Source: Paramacrobiotus metropolitanus | Lineage: Eukaryota > Tardigrada > Eutardigrada > Parachela > Macrobiotidae | DNA: 64,000 nucleotides | NCBI RefSeq assembly: GCF_019649055.1 | Contig: NW_026570230.1 | Location: 124,001-188,000 of the forward strand | Reading direction: 5' to 3' | Part shown: positions 11,304 to 27,200 of the stretch, piece after piece | How positions within the stretch are numbered: the first letter of the stretch is position 1 | How the letters are laid out: the number at the start of each line of letters is the position of its first letter | Position numbers and translations under genes: made by a program | Notes under the pieces: model-generated | The model's input: only the letters and a program-made list of their open reading frames with translations | Databases searched by the model: none | What the model was told of the DNA's origin: nothing

Positions 11304-14300
11304 TGTGTTATTATAATAATAAAAAAGAGATTATAATTTATACAGTACTTGCCGAAGGACAGTAGTGTATTACACTACTGGTTTCGGCTTCAGCATTGCG
11401 CGGCATAACAGTAACCTAATACAGCAAAACGCAACAGGCAAAACAATAATGTCAGCAGAAAACTTTTCCAGCGATTCCAAAATACATATATCAGTGATAC
11501 TGTCGCGAACGCGATCGACTCCGGAAAAAAAGTAGCTTGACCGTCAAATCACGGTCGACAAAAAGCGTGTTTTTGAATAACTAAACTTCAGGACATAGAC
11601 AACAGATATCAGCATGTGCAAAATAACAAAAAGTCAGTCTCCAATCTGTCTTTCGGCCGACAAAAGTTTTTCCGGCTTAATGACGAGCGACAGTTTTGCT
11701 TGAGTTTTGATTATGTCGTTCACCTGGATGGAATATTAGACAGCGCAAAATCACAGCAGCGGCTGCTGTGTTATGATTGGCATTTCAGCTTGAGACCGGC
11801 AAAAAAACCTGAAGCGGTTATGTAATGCCGTTGATCATGAACGACTATTGTTCGGGTGCTGTGTAGTACCAGCGCAGCGTAATGTAGTGTCTTATTATTG
11901 TGCCACGGTACGGTTTAGTAAGCAGTATTACAAAACATGTATGAGCGACACTCGCAATGAATAAAGAGAAGACAAAAAACCAAAATACCGCGTGGTATTT
12001 ACCAGTGTTTCTGGTTCATTAAGCAGATCTGCTTTTATTAACCTTAATTGTTATAGAACCATTTTACAATTAGTCAGCTACTTTCAGCATCGGTTACTTC
12101 TGTTTTGCCATCAGTGCCGTTCTCAACTCTACTTATTTTTTTGCCTGTAAACGTTTTGAAATTCTCATTGGTTATACAGTTCGAAAAAAACATAGCACTT
12201 ACACTGATGGTCGCTTCTAAATACTGTACAATATTTCAGCAAAATTTTTCAATCTGCAAAAAAATTATCGGAATTCTGCAGCTGGCTACGAGTAGTGTCA
12301 GACAAATATATGAACATCCATATTTCTGCTTTCGAACGAAATCCGGATTATGTTGTCGAAGGGCCTTTTAGTATCAGCAGTCCAATCCATTATTTGCTCC
12401 AAAAGTTTTAATATAATACAATTATTATTATGTTTGGCTAAATTCTCTTTTAGCTAAATTATAGCTAGTAAAACGACGCACACGTTCTCTGCTATCATTC
12501 TCAGTACATTTTTACTTTTAATGTGGTTCTTTTTTACAATTTTATATAAAGGAAGTCGTCAACCCAGCCGAAAATCAACATCGACAAAGTGAAGTTTTGG
12601 TTCTTATATACACAAAAGCACGGATGAGTGGTTTTGCCACGGAAAAGTGACTAATCGTGACATATATAGATATAACGTCTGTCTTACGAGTACAAATAAT
12701 TATGTATACGGGTACATTCTTTATTCGTGCTATTTATTTCATCATGGCAGTATTGTATGATGAGCATGGTGAATTGTGTAACTTTTGGTTACGATGGCTC
12801 AAGGCGCCAACAAATCTTCTTCAGCTATGTCCGATTTCATAAAATCCCATATTCCCTTTAAACGGAAGCCATTCTGACTTAATTATGGGTGCACAATTTT
12901 CGGCTAGAACGGTTTGCTGAAATCATCCGTTTCGCGTAGGAGCGTGAGATTTGGTCAGCAATTACAATAGATGCGTACGTATACGGTTCAGAATCTAAAC
13001 ACTGACACTCACCAGCGCTCGTCATTTCGGTTCTCGGACGCATGAGAAAGATTTCTTCTTCGAATGCCGTAATTCATGCTGATCTAGATCTTAGTGGTAC
13101 AATAAGATACTTTAAAAGGATAGGTGACGTATTTTTAATGAATACGTAACCGGCTCAACGAGCAACAATGACTTTGATGTGTCCTAATATTTGTTTTAAT
13201 TTATCGTGCGTCAGTTGCGCACCAGCTAAGATTATATGCGCTAATTTTATTCATATTACCTGAAACTAGCATTTTTCAATGGCAAAAGTTTATTAAACGT
13301 TTTCTATATCAATTTTTGAACGCTAGGTAATCGCGCAACTCTGAAATGATGCTGAACTTTTTCCCATATATATCTGTATTGTACTTACTTATGTTACACT
13401 TTGGGTGTGCATTACCGGTATCCTGGTGAATTACCGCCATAGCGCCTTATAATAATCGCCATTAGCTGGACAGGCCTATCGATACTCGCCGGTGCATGAT
13501 ATTGTAATTATTTGTATTAGATTAGCTACAGGTAAGAAACCGTATACGTATTACTTGCTATCTCTTTAATCGTGCAAAAACTTCAAGTGGAAGCATTGTA
13601 AATGTTTTGTTACAAAAAGCAAAGAAGCGAAACCAGTCAAAACGTTTAAGTAGAATTTAGGCCAAATAACATAGATAATTTGAAATTGTTATTACCAAAC
13701 TATTACAAAATTTTCAAGTTCAAAATTTACAAGTTCATACGATATAGGTAAACTGTTAATGTATCTTGAATTACAATTTTACCATCCGCTTCCCTTTATA
13801 CCTAGCGGAAGGTTTACAGTATCGGCATTTATATTTTCGTGCCAAAAAACTTTGGTTCCATCTGACTGACAATGAGGATGGAACGCTCCATCCCAGAGAT
13901 CAATGTCACAATTACATGCGCAAACGTATACAAGTGAATTAGATACTGTCGTGATGTGCGCATTGTTAAGGTAAAGCATTCTGCTAACAAAACATTCCAT
14001 CGCAACTACCAATGGGAACAAAATAAAAATTCTTTTCTTAAGTCAAGTAACATTTACGGCCTATTGAGTGCCGATCCCGTTATCGGCACTTTTCGTCATA
14101 ACAGCAGCTCCGCTCTACTATCTGATGGAGAAGAGCAAAGTACTGCGGAGGCCCATGGAGAGGCGCTTGGGATAATAAAGACTGTTAATTTGAATACACA
14201 CTACATCGGCGCACTAGGCTGCCGTTTTCCCGACATAGCCGTTATTTCTGGATCAACGTCTTGACAGCAAAGGACAGAAGTAATTGTGTTCCATCTTGCC

Positions 14301-15267
14301 GGAAGTGGTTCATCCGCTCTGTTAACCGTTGCTTTCAGTTTGACCAACTCGCTGTCGCAGGCATCAACTGCCGGCGCAGCAATCCCACATCTTTGGCGCA
14401 TCAATACTTACTTGCAATAACTGCCGGTAAAAGGTTTATAAATGCTTTGCATTACCGTATAAAAGTGTCTCTTCTTGTGTTCAAGAAGCGCACGTTTATT
14501 GCAACTATTATATGCTTTGCGGTGTCGATTAAATTTTTTTAAGGTAATTACAATTTCATCGCCTGCGCATATATCTTTATAATAAGCAAGCTTATGATCA
14601 GCGAGTGACTGAACTTTGAAATACTATTTTTTGTCCGGTAATAATATAATCATCATTATTTGGAAGAAATGTTATAATTATACCAAGTTGTCACTGCACT
14701 TAAGCGTCATTATGTTCTTTGAATGCCGATCAATGACGACACTGTCAATCGGCAGCACAGTTACTGGGGTACAAGATCCCCGCGTACTACAGTCTGCCAT
14801 GGTTGCACTGTAAATTTCCATTTCCACACCCACTTCAATTCAGTTAGCACATGGTCCTTTTGATGTTATGCCTCTCTCCCTGGTTTACTCAAAACTTCCC
14901 TATTTTTTCGGAACAAATTAAATACGAAGGGACCAGAAGCGCAGATCAAATCGAATCAGTGTCATGAGAATACATATATGTACATACGTACCATGCACTG
15001 GAGACAATACGGCGGGAGACCGGCAGAAGAAGGAAGTTGTGCTCTTAGGATATTTGGATAAAAATCACGATAGATGATCCAAGTAACCGTTCTTCCTGTT
15101 CATCACTGATCAATTATTTGGCCGATTGGTGCGTGCACCGCCAAAGTGTTGCCATAACATTTCTATAGTGTTTTGCTTTGTAATTCAGGGGCTGGTGCGT
15201 AGTGCCCATTCAGCTTTGATAATATTGCCAATTTAATCTGAAAATACATTGCCAGGCGGATCTAGGG
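11304..15267. other. Intergenic region between divergent chitinase and Pins-like genes
   Basis: No gene is assigned in this 4 kb. Two minus-strand open frames contain Cys-rich, somewhat protein-like sequence: 14404-14201 (CGIAAPAVDACDSELVKLKA, then SVLCC) and 14021-13779 (CACNCDIDLWDGAFHPHC). I could not join them with good splice sites or find a signal exon, so they remain candidates only. A 9-bp-arm hairpin (AGTGCCGAT...ATCGGCACT) lies at 14067-14090. The remainder is AT-rich with no recognisable repeat. Confidence 0.35.
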
Positions 15268-18200
15268 ATGACCGAGCTGGTTGGGAAAAAACAGCCGGAA
15301 TTATGCCTGAAGCTGGCATTAGAAGGAGAGAGATTGTGCCGAGCTGGGGATTTACGCAAAGGCATTGACACCTTCATCCAGGCTGCCGATGCCGGTACGG
15401 AAGATGCATCCGTGCTAAGCGCTATCTTTATCCAGCTTGGCAATGCTTACTTTTATCTTGAGGAGTTCGATAATGCACTGGAGTACCATAGTCGGGATTT
15501 GGCGTTAGCAAGGTTCGTATTTATATAGCCTGTATAATTATTTGTTAATATTTAGGAGATTTGCCTCATTTAAGGGCACAGTCTTTCAGAGAAAATCTGG
15601 TCGTGTATCAATATCTACGATGACAGCTTATAAATTAACGATATAAATTTATAACTTATAACATCTTTTTAAAAATGGGGCTTTGTCTGAAAGATTTTAA
15701 ACAGTATTTACCATGCATGACCGGATTACTGTATTTCGGATCTGTAAAATACTAAAGACCACGAATTTTTCTTATAAGTAGCGAATTTCAACAGCATTGT
15801 TTATCTTTCAACCATATTGCAATACTATTTTTTTATCTTCTTGCTACGATCCGCTTTTGATTGGCGTTAGGGTATAATACTACGTTACGTTGCCAGTTGC
15901 CCAGAAAGGTAAAACTATATGTAAATCGCAGCATTTTAAATTCCAGCTGCTAATAATAATATGTATTTAATTCTTATAGTGACAGAAATTCTTTCCAAAT
16001 AATACCAAAAACCATTATTAAGATTCTTACGTGATGCAGTATTCAGAAGCTTTAATTTGGTTACCCTTGACTAAAAAGGTTTTTCGTTAATTGTATGTAT
16101 TTACTGCTGATCATGAACACGCTGTGCATGCGTTGTACGTACCGTATTTATAGACTGAAATAGTCTATTTCGTTCAAAATGTCTTTGCTGGATTATTGTA
16201 TGGGTTATTGTGCTGTATTCACAACTTGAATGACTTCTTGACATGCGTAATGAAAACTGATTTACAGATCATTAAACGACGAGAAAAGTGAAGCCCGGGC
16301 AAGCGGAAACATTGCAACGACTTTGAAATCCTTAGGACAGTTCGACGAGGCCATAGGTACCGCATCCGCACAATTTATCTAAATACATCATTAAATGTAC
16401 TGAACGATTTATATGTACAACTCGCCAACGATAACAGTGTCCACATGCTATGTTTTCTGTATTTGACAGCTTGTGCGGAAAGGCAACTGGAGTTATACCG
16501 CAAACTCCGTGCTGATGTAAGTTTACTTGTAAATTTTAGTTTTAAAATTTGAAAACAGGGAGTGCTTTGTTAATTGTGTATTCGACAAGGTCACTTAGCG
16601 GCTTCCTTTTGTTTCTATTTTCAGCCGCGAGCAACAAGTCGCGCCCTGTACAATTTGGCCAACATTCTGCACGCCAAGGGGAAATGCAAAATCAGCCTAG
16701 GGGGCCTGCTGGAACGGCAGGAGTTGCCGGAAGACGCTGTGAAAAACTTAACGGCTTCCGCCGACTACTACCTGTGCGTGATCCGCGTCACCCGACCTCT
16801 TTTCAACTGGCCGGCTGTCTCCTTTCAAAAATCTAGGTGATATATCTGCTGAACTATGCGATGGTTTGTTTTTAGGGAAAGCTATGTGATGGTCAAGGAA
16901 ATGCATGATATTGGGGCACAGGGACGAGTGTGCGGCAATTTAGGAAACTTGTATTACATTATGGGAGACTTTTCGCGAGCGGTGCTTTACCATCAAGAGG
17001 TACAATATCTAATGCAAAACACTGCTTCAGAGCGTAAATTTAAGAATTGTCACCACATAAGGGTATATTAAATTTTGTTACTGCTGTAAATCAACTACAT
17101 ATACGAAGTTATTTTCAGATTTATTATTTATTTACGTGTCGAAAACGTCGGTTTTAGTGCAATACTTAGACTTGTACTTCTGCCTTTATCGGATATATAT
17201 ATTCTCCTTTCCGCGATAATATTCTCAACATGAACCAATCCAGCAAAATTACTTGAAAAGCTTAATATATAAAAACTGTGATTTATCATATGCATTTATG
17301 CAGTGAAAAAAGTACTGTAACGAACAAACGCAATGTCAACAGAAAGTGTTATGTGACATGTAGAATGAACAACCAGAAAACATGTACAAAAGAATCAAAT
17401 TGTAGTACAATAAATACTAATGTACAAATACTTACTCCAGTACGTACTTATTTAATGCTTTGTATATAAGCCGTATATACAGCGTGCAAACTCCCTTAAT
17501 GTTTTAGAAGAGTGGTTACCCAAAGGCAGGAAAATAGCCCACACTTTAAATAACCACAACTCTATAAAGCCGTAGTCTTTAATTTTTAAATGATAAAATT
17601 ATAATAAATATTTTCTTACCGAGTGCATGTTAAATAATTACATAGTCTTCGCTCATAACTTCACATTCCAGTACAAGTGGAGCAGCTATTCGATGCCGAT
17701 AATTTACAGCGACTGCTTTATGACACGTGTGATGAATAAAATTTCTGCTTGATGAAAACAAAATAATGGAAAAAAGGGTCGTTTAACCTCGAAGTGGATG
17801 CTTTCAGAGGTTAACCTTGGCCCGGCAAAGCCGGGACGTGCAAGCGGAGCGCCGAGCCTACACCAATTTGGGCAACTGTCATATCTTCCTGGGCCAGTAC
17901 TCCACCGCCACCGAATGTTATCTGTAAGGACACTAAATTTTCTCCGTAATGTTATGATTGCATTCAATTAGGAGTGTTGTTGCTATTTACCATGAAAACG
18001 TTTCTACCGCTCTTTACATAAAATCCCGGCAAGAAAAACGTCACTTTCAGGAAATCGCTGGCGCTTGTTGACACGGTTCGGGAGCAGAATTTGGAAGCGC
18101 AGACCTGCTATAATTTAGCCAACTCCTACGCCCTAATGCAGGATTACAAAACGGCGGTCAATTACTACCAGCGCCATCTGTTTCTGGCCCGGGAATTGAT

Positions 18201-21200
18201 GGATATCGTCGGAGAAGGCCGGGCCTGTTGTTCGCTGGGGGCAGCCTATGCGGCGCTGGGTGACATGGACAAAGCCATCAAGTACGCCAAAGAGCACCTA
18301 AAAATATCCAAAGAGGTACTTTCCCCAGTTTTTTGCCTGTCCTTAGAAACTAGGTCCACAGTTTGAGTAATCCAGCTTTATCCTTCCATCTTCAACATAG
18401 CGTGTAGCGCAAAGAACTGTACAATACACGCGTACGTACCCTTTGGTACGATATATGTACAGTGCGCGCGAGGGAAGACATTTGGTTTGCCGGTAATTAC
18501 GAAAATACAGAACAACCTACATATTAACAGAGCGATTCAGGGGGAAAATTTTTTAATTATACGGTTCCATCAAAAACTTATTTAACTTTCATTTGTTTAT
18601 AGCTGATTTATACTTTGATGTATGATGGCAGTTTGTGCAGTCAAATATTGCCATTGTGGCGCACGTGTGATTACCGCACTAATGTCCAATAGTAGCTGTT
18701 TTATTAACAATCTCACGTTTTATCAGCTATGTATTGTTTGTAGCAACCATAGGGTAAAACTTTATCGCCATCGGTGGAGCACTAATACTTCTAAAAATCA
18801 AATTACAATGCGGACAGGACTGGGACCTGCAACATTTCCGTTAATTGCACGTATTTAATAGCATATTTTGAATAGCATATTTTAAATATTACCGCAATAT
18901 TAGTATCGGTAAATTCAATTGCTTAAAACTGTGTAGCAAGTGCTCTATAGTTCAGATAGGAAAGACACTAAAGAGTTTGGCGTTATTGCATTCCAGTTTT
19001 CGAAACGATTTGCAGTCTGAGCATTGTCCCTGAAACGTTTTTTTTTTATTTCGCGGCAGTCTAGTAAATAATAGCTTAAATAGTTATTAGCATGGTCTGC
19101 GGCAACAACAACCACCGGCGTATCAGGTGTACGTACTAATTAATTTTATTAAATCTGGGCATTGGATAAAGGCACCCGAACCACAATAGCACCCCAACAC
19201 AGCTCACAGGCGCAACCGCCTCCGTCGTCCTTGCTAAAACAGTCCCCCTCCACACCAAAAAGGGTGGACGGGCGGAAAAAAAACGATTTGCTGTTTAATT
19301 ATTACGCCGCATCAAACTCAAATAAATATACTAAACAGAAACTCACAACCGCTGTTCTACAATCGAATAGGTATACCGTAGTGCATATGAAAGATCTACG
19401 TGTTTCTTACGCATATTCCCCTTCTTATGCACTACGAATACACTATATAGTACACTATTCTCCATCATCGAGATATACAATACATTCCATCGACACAGCA
19501 TCTAAATGACTTTTTCAGCTGGACACTGCCCGTCACACTGGTACACCAAGTAGTCCAGTTTCGCGCCCAAGTCAGAACTACGCTGCGTTAACCGGAATTA
19601 CAAGCAGTTTTTCTAATTCTGTTTTTTTCAATTGTGACAGACTGACAGTCACCGCTCGAAGTACAATATTATATTATTTAAACAAAAACTTATTGTCATA
19701 CTTGTACTTATCCGAAATCACGCACTATCATAGCATTAAATTTAATAAAAGTACACACTGATAGCGCTATTGGTACGGTTTTCGTGCCCACTCACGCACG
19801 CACCGGTAAAAAGTGATAATTATTATTATTGCAAAAGGAGTACAATACAATTAGTTAGTACATTACGTTAGTTAGTACAATTTCCAGTGAGGTTAATGCG
19901 TCTTAGCACAGTTATGCATACAGTAATGTCTCGTACAGTACAGCAGTTGTATTTTATTTTTACTTAATGCCCAAGAACAGCCATGGCGTGCTACGAGATC
20001 GTTGCGATCTCGCGTTATGCATATACTCGTAACAAGTGTATTAATAAATAATTCCAGGATTCATGTGACATTCTCGCGAACGCCCTTTCCGTTGTTTTGA
20101 TGGCTATTGTCTCATAAATATTGATACTGAGATAGGAAAACATATGGAAACGGAGTAATCTGGGACTGACCAACTGTTATTAACTGAGTAAAAACAATAG
20201 CAAACGGCAAGCAGCAATTAAGGAACTAACGAAGTTCACGTGAAGCTCCCTTGTCTACGTTACGTTTAACGATGGGCGCATTGTTTCACTTCGACAGAGC
20301 CGTCATGGTTTTCTGTCACGTGTTGTCTCTTTTAAGCTATTTATTATAAGCTTCTGAAAATTGCGGGTCATTTATACATTTCAATGTTGTTGTAGCACAA
20401 TGTCCCTTATAAATAATGTTTGACCTGACTCGTATTGTGCGTGCCTATGCACAAACCTTTTAATACAGCTACTGAATGAAATCTGTGCGCTATTTAATGT
20501 TTTACTCGTAAGAGTTCTCCGATCTCGCACTGATATCTTATGAAAATTGTTACGCTTATGGTAGTGCGTTCCTCATTTGCATCTGCAAGTCGATCAGTTT
20601 ACATTTGTTAGTTCCGAATGCCGAGAAAGGATCGCGAGGATTTGTTATTGTAAATCTTAAGCAACAGCCCCGTTGTGTTAATGAGCAGAATTAACGCTCG
20701 TGCTAGGTTTAACGAACTCCTCCTCGACTTCTTCCGGTCGCTTAAGTGGATCCCGGTTACATGCACTGTGCTTAGCTCGCAATTAGAGCATCCCTCAGTA
20801 ACCAAGCCGGCATATATGCGCAGTCTCAGTAAATTCGGTCGACTAATGCTTTTTCTTTTCGGCTGGATTTCTTCTAAGTATATATATACCCCGGATGTTT
20901 TTTCTCACTTCACGGGTGACTGCCGGCACTCGGTCCCTTAACGCGCGGCACACGGCGCGCGCGGCCGCAATTTTTTTTTTCCTTCCCCGTCTGTTGTTGG
21001 CGCGCTCGACACGAGGCTACTTGTGTGCCCTGGCAGTGTGTGCGCGAGCGGCAGAGGACGAAACACGAGATCCATCTGCGTAGGCACTTTGTGGCGCCGG
21101 CTGCTGTTGGAGATCATGTACAACAGTTGGTGCGACACTTGGTGTTGTGGCACTGTAGCGGCGGCGGCTAAGGCGTATATATACACACATATATGCACGG

Positions 21201-24200
21201 TATTCCCCCTGCTTAACCGGAACAGATCGGATGCGGATATGGATCGATGAACGAAGATCGCACTGACATACACAGCACAATGCATATATATGCAGCAGTA
21301 GCAGCGGCCACCCACCCAACCTCAATTTGCTGTTTGGTGCGCGCGCACAAAACCCCAACCCAAACGTATATATGTGATTCACTGTGTATGTGTGCGTACC
21401 GCGCCGGGAAAATGTACAACTGAGCCTAACATATCTCTTTACTGGGAAGAAAACACATATTCCATAACCCGCCGCCTGCAATTAGATAGCGGGCTTCTTT
21501 GGTTAATACATAGATGCGTGAGCGTGTGTGTGTGTGTATCCGATCGACAGGCGCGCTGTTGAAATCTGTGGACGTATAGTGTTTATGTAATAATAGCCCC
21601 GGATACTGTAATCGTTCGCCTTATCCGCCGACGTGGAAACGTCTCGGGATCGTTGAGCTCGGAAACGCCATCCGCATTATAGGTAGATTACTGGTTTCTA
21701 TTTTGATAAAATTACTGCAGTTTCTGTAATTAATATACCACCGCTCTATATATTTCCCTGTCGCACATTAATACAGTAATTTGTGGTACCTAGTAGTAGC
21801 GAGAGCACTGCCGCAATTTCCCGGTATTTAAAATATAGTACTGCAATAATCTGTAGAGTAAAGATAAAATTTATCATTTGTTTTCTCGAACAAAATTCTT
21901 CGGCTAACCTCAATCGCGGTTAAGCATATGGCGGACAACAGATTCTGTCCATGGTTGACGAGCAGGATCAATAAATGTGTAACGAGCTAACCAAATGCGA
22001 TTTGCGTGCATAATATGCGAATTTCTGACGCATTTTTTCCCATGTTTCACAGGAATTAACGAAGCATGAAATTGCATTAACAGCTGCGGAGGTTCGCATT
22101 TGCTCTTGCGGTTAGCCGAGTCCCTTCCCTAGTTAACTGCAAAATAATCCAGTATGCATTGTGGTTGCTCGCTGATAGTAGATATCGATGAGCAACACAA
22201 ATCGCTTTTTCTATAATCGACTTATGTGAGTTATGATAATGGTAGCCGTTACAGCCTAGCATAAAAACATAAAATAAATTGAAATATTACAATCGGTAAA
22301 GGGCATCATTATGTTTTGCCGGTGAATCGGCTTCCTAGAAAAGCTTTTGAGTCGTGTGTATTTGATTGTTAATTTCTGCTCATTCGGCTAGATTTCGATC
22401 GGTTCCGGCACGTAGAATGGTTGTTTTCCTAGTGAATTCCCGTCGTAAATTGCTTGAATCCTCTTCAACCATCGAGCATAGACCGGGGCTGCTGTGCAGT
22501 TATCCTTTCCGTTATTACTCGCTGCAAAAATCAAGTGTTCAAGTGTTGTTCCATAAGCGCACAAGTCAATATGAATGAATTTATATAGCTAACAATATTT
22601 TTTTCATCATCCCGACCCACCGGCCTGCACACACGCGCCGGGTACAATAGCCAGTTGTGGTTCTCCCTAGTCATCATCATGCGGAGGATATTTGACAAGC
22701 AAAGCACTTTGTCAGAACTGTGAATACTAATTGGCTGGGAAACTTTGACGCATGCGCACATATATGTATGCGCTTATACATAAGTACGAAGGCCGTTGCA
22801 TGGGTTTATGAACACGCACTTTACCCTACATATGAATTGCTCCACATATCGATTGGGGAATTATTTTTTACCCTTTTGTTGGACGAATTTTGAGCGCCGG
22901 CATGAGAATCCATGTATGAAAATTCCGAGTGGTTTACGCTAAATACATTTTAAGGTTTCGTTGAATCGGGAATTGTCACAGTTAGGGTCGTACTTGCTGG
23001 CAAAAAAATGTTTACATATGTATGCTGTGCAGGTCATAATTATAGCAGCATGCGTAGGATATCATTTTCGGCTTAAGACACAGCAACAGTCACTATCATA
23101 ACAACCATTCCACAGAGTTAAATTAACAAACCATTTTGATACAGCTAGAACTATTTCAGTTTTTCGATTAAATTTTCGAGTACCATAATATATCCGGGTT
23201 TGCATATACTAGATTCAGATTTCTTTGTTATACAAGTTGCAAGTGATCGCGTCCACATTATATTATATATAAGTGTACAGTGTACACGGTAAAACAATTT
23301 CGTTGTTTTGTCTTTCCGAGGCGCCAATTCTTATGTCGTAAAACAGGCATAAGCGGCACCTGTCGGCAGTAATACAAATGCCCCGTGAATATAGCCTCTG
23401 TTCTCTATTTTGTACTTCTCTTATTACAGTATTGTTTGATAACAGCCGTTTTTTTTGTTTTACTATAAACAGATATTTAATGTTTTACTTTGCTGGACGC
23501 TAGTGATTCCTTATTTTAAATGTTTCATGATTGTTAACCGATTATTTTATATAATTCCACCTCAAGCATACATTCTCATTGTTTCCTACTGGATATAACG
23601 GGAAATTAATGTGTTGGATGATTTGGCAAGCCATTTGTCTATGGGCCAATTATGAATGATGTTGCTATCATTTAGATATTTTTTTCACCGCTGATGTACG
23701 CAGTAAATCATACAGCTGGCCAATCAATATCTGGAATCGAAACGCCACAAACAGTCAGAATGTCTACACAGTACACACACATACAGCCTGTGAAGTAAAC
23801 GTCCTTATAGCAGATCAGTTGGGATCAGGATAGCTTAGACGAAACGTGCACTTCCTGGATTCTGTCATCGTATAGCATATCAGTCGCAGAGCTTATGTGA
23901 CAGGCTAATAGCAGCTTATTAAAGCGCCAGGAAATTGCTGGACCGTCTAGGATATCGTTAAACTAATTGTAAGGCTAAAAGGTAAATATTTCCCAGTTCC
24001 CAACTCGCCACATAGCGTGCAGCAATCCGCATTAGAAAAAGGGTTTTTGTAGCATGAAATTATGCCCCGCAGACCTGCGGTGCATGCAGATACGGTATTA
24101 GTGGCACGCACGTAATTAAATGCACTGAAGCACACGTTGTCAGAGCATCGGCCCATCCGCAAATTAATTTTTTACTGCACAAGAAAGCAAAGGGTATAAG

Positions 24201-27200
24201 AGCCTGATTTTGAAAAATTGATCTTACACGTTTACTAAGATCCGAGAAAAACTTTAAATATATTAGCAGCAGTAATAAAAACTTGGTCTGTTGTTGCTTC
24301 CAACAAAATAGTAAATGAATTCGCTTTTATTGAAGTAGGACGAGGTTTACAAGTTATATCTGTATGTGTATGCCCGCAATCACACACAACTACTGCAGAT
24401 CTACACAACTAGTAGTACTCGTACTCTGTACATGTGCCTACAGCAGTGACTAAGTATAATACCCGCGTATAAATAATATTACTGATAAATCTGAACTATC
24501 AGAAATCTTGAAAAATTTAACTAGCGAAATCCGGCGATTCAGTTTAATAAGCTATCTATACCTAAATTCGCAAGTGTAATAATAGTATAATAATATGTAT
24601 TGTAAGAAAATCGTATTGCGGATAACCTAGCCGTACAGTACAATGATTTTACAACCTCAGTTTGGTTACTTCCGTATATTTACATGTTTGTTATACTCCG
24701 TATTTATTATACTTATATTCCATGAAAATATTTAATACGAGCATAAGTTACGGTTAAATAAATACTTATACAAGGATGCCTTGCTAGCGCTCGGTTTTCT
24801 TATCTGGCTCGCGCATCCGTCCGCTGAGCCGGCTGCAGCATGCGCACTGAGAACAATGATGATCCATTTGTTTAATGACATCGTTCTCAGCCCGTTGACT
24901 AGGCGTACATATACGAGCCGTCGATAGGACATTTTGGGAGTAGGAGCCTTTATGAGTTCCGGCTGATAAACGAGGAAGAATCGATTGCTTCCTCTCGTGC
25001 TGGCGGGCATATGTAACGGGTTGTTCTCGGCACGCCCGACAAGTGCATCAACTTCACTATGTACATAACGTGGGATGGCTATTTGATTCACTGGAATGAA
25101 TACGTGTCTGGCTGTATCGGTTTGTTTGTCTTCCTGTGTGGGCTAACATATATTAATTTTAACGAAATTTGCAGTCTTTCCTTATAACTTGCATTCGGAC
25201 CAAATGACGAAATACAGCTATTAAATCGCCTGAATGAAGAATTAAATGCAAACCAGCCTGCTACGCTTAAGGTCATCCGGTCCTAACAAAATTTTATTAT
25301 ATAATTTGCGCTAAGATTAGTGGAGAATTAAACAACCACTCATGTGTACTCCGTATTCCGTATCCAAGATTTTTTCTGCATTGACATAACGAAAACAAAT
25401 TGGCATAAACGTAACGGGTATTAGCAGTAAATGAGAGTTGAATTTCGTTATGGAAGTTTTCCATCATCTGCAGCCGTATAGCTCTAAATCCATTTCAGTG
25501 TTGACGGATATGTATACGCAGATGTGCTGTACAGAATAAGGCGCCTATAGCTCATACAAAAACCAGAAATTGCTCTCCTAATCTCTTTGGCCGCTAGCAG
25601 CGGTGCATGGTATTACCAGCGTATAAGGGAGCTAATTGATCTAAAGAAGCCAGTTGTTTCTGACACAAATGCAATTTGCCATGACATGTGTAATATTGCT
25701 ACGCCAATAATTCCTTTGTTGCAGATTGGCGATTCGGCGGGATATAAGTCAGCGCAGAACCATCTGATCGCTTACGCCCAACCGCAGCCTGCAGCTACTT
25801 CCGGTGGATCTATTGAAGGTATGTTCCTTATGCTAATCACTGTACATACAACATATCCACCACAATGTCACAGTGTCAGGCTGACAGGGAGTTGCGCGCG
25901 CCGCGCGCTCACGGTCTCTTCCTCTTCCTTAACAGCAGGCAATAAAAATCCATTCTATCTCCCAGTCCTAATCGTCAGCCATACGAGAACGTCTTTGTAT
26001 TCCACCATACTCCCACACTTTCATAACTAGCTGCGTCTTGCGCACAGGGGAAGAAAAATATTCATATATATGCATACACGTATATATATGTATATATGTG
26101 AGCGCGCACTTGCGTATATATATCAATCTATGTCGCCAGTGTTCTTTATTCAATCATAGCGCGCGCTCTCTTGGCTGCCGCGGAGTAAATCTGTTGTTGT
26201 GACTGAGCGGAAACATGTTTGTGCCGATCTACTGCACTTCTCTGAGGATGCCATTGCAGGGTGATCTTTCTTGTAGATGGCGGCAACATTGAGGAGAGTC
26301 TGGTTGCCCGTATCCGCCGTATATCCATGGAACATATGGATGCGCTGCAGCGCGGCTTAGCATCTCATGATCATCAGCCTCAACGCTCAACCGATCCACA
26401 CCGTACAGAAGCTCTTTCTGGTGATTTCATTAATAATAATCGGGATAATAATCTCATCAATCTACCTTCCAATTCTCCTGATCTAATCCGTTCGCGTGCA
26501 CGTTCCCCGTCGTTTCCGGCTGCTCCGGTTTCGTATTCATCATCACCTAAACCTGGTGCTGCCAAAAATAAACGCCATTTCTCAATTGCACCGTTACAGG
26601 TATATGATCCGGCCGTGGCACGGAATGCGTCACTTTCGGTTCAATCAGGCGTTAACATAAATAAAATTGAATTACTATGAATAACAAGAGAATTTGCTGG
26701 AATTTAATTTAGGTGCTATTGAGCATTGTTTTTTTTTCGTGCGTCTTTATCGTAAACTTAATTGCACAGTTGGTTGTGAGTTAACCATCAAACGCAACGA
26801 ATCGATTTGCGTATGTATACGTGCATCAACGTCACAAAGGTTGACGCTGCGCTGGGATAGTAAGATATTTAGTCATAAGGATTAAGATTCGTACGAGTGA
26901 ATTTCAATGGATAGATTTTTCATTGACTGTTTTGTGTTTATTGTATAATCACCTTAGAAGGTTTTTGTCGTCCACTCAACAAATAGTGCAAAAATAACAT
27001 TTCATACAGCCTTGGTAGCAAATATTCGGTGGCCATTTTTTATTAAGTATGGCAGTATTTAAGCCATTTGGAAAGTATGAACGGTACCTTGAAAATAAAG
27101 TGAAGGTAGCGCTTTTTGTTTAGTTGATAAGCTAAAAATAAGTCTATTGAAACAGTCAAGTGTAATATTAAATCATAAATATTGTAATTCTACAGCAGAC

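Noticed and set aside
11370-11490. Minus-strand signal-peptide-like stretch (FLLTLLFCLLRFAVLGYCYA)
   Set aside because: No ATG in frame before an upstream stop, and the chitinase already has a phase-matched signal exon at 11303-11225.
20608-21562. Many overlapping open frames in the GC-rich part of intron 7
   Set aside because: Frames on both strands are open because of composition; none shows family features or consistent splice sites.
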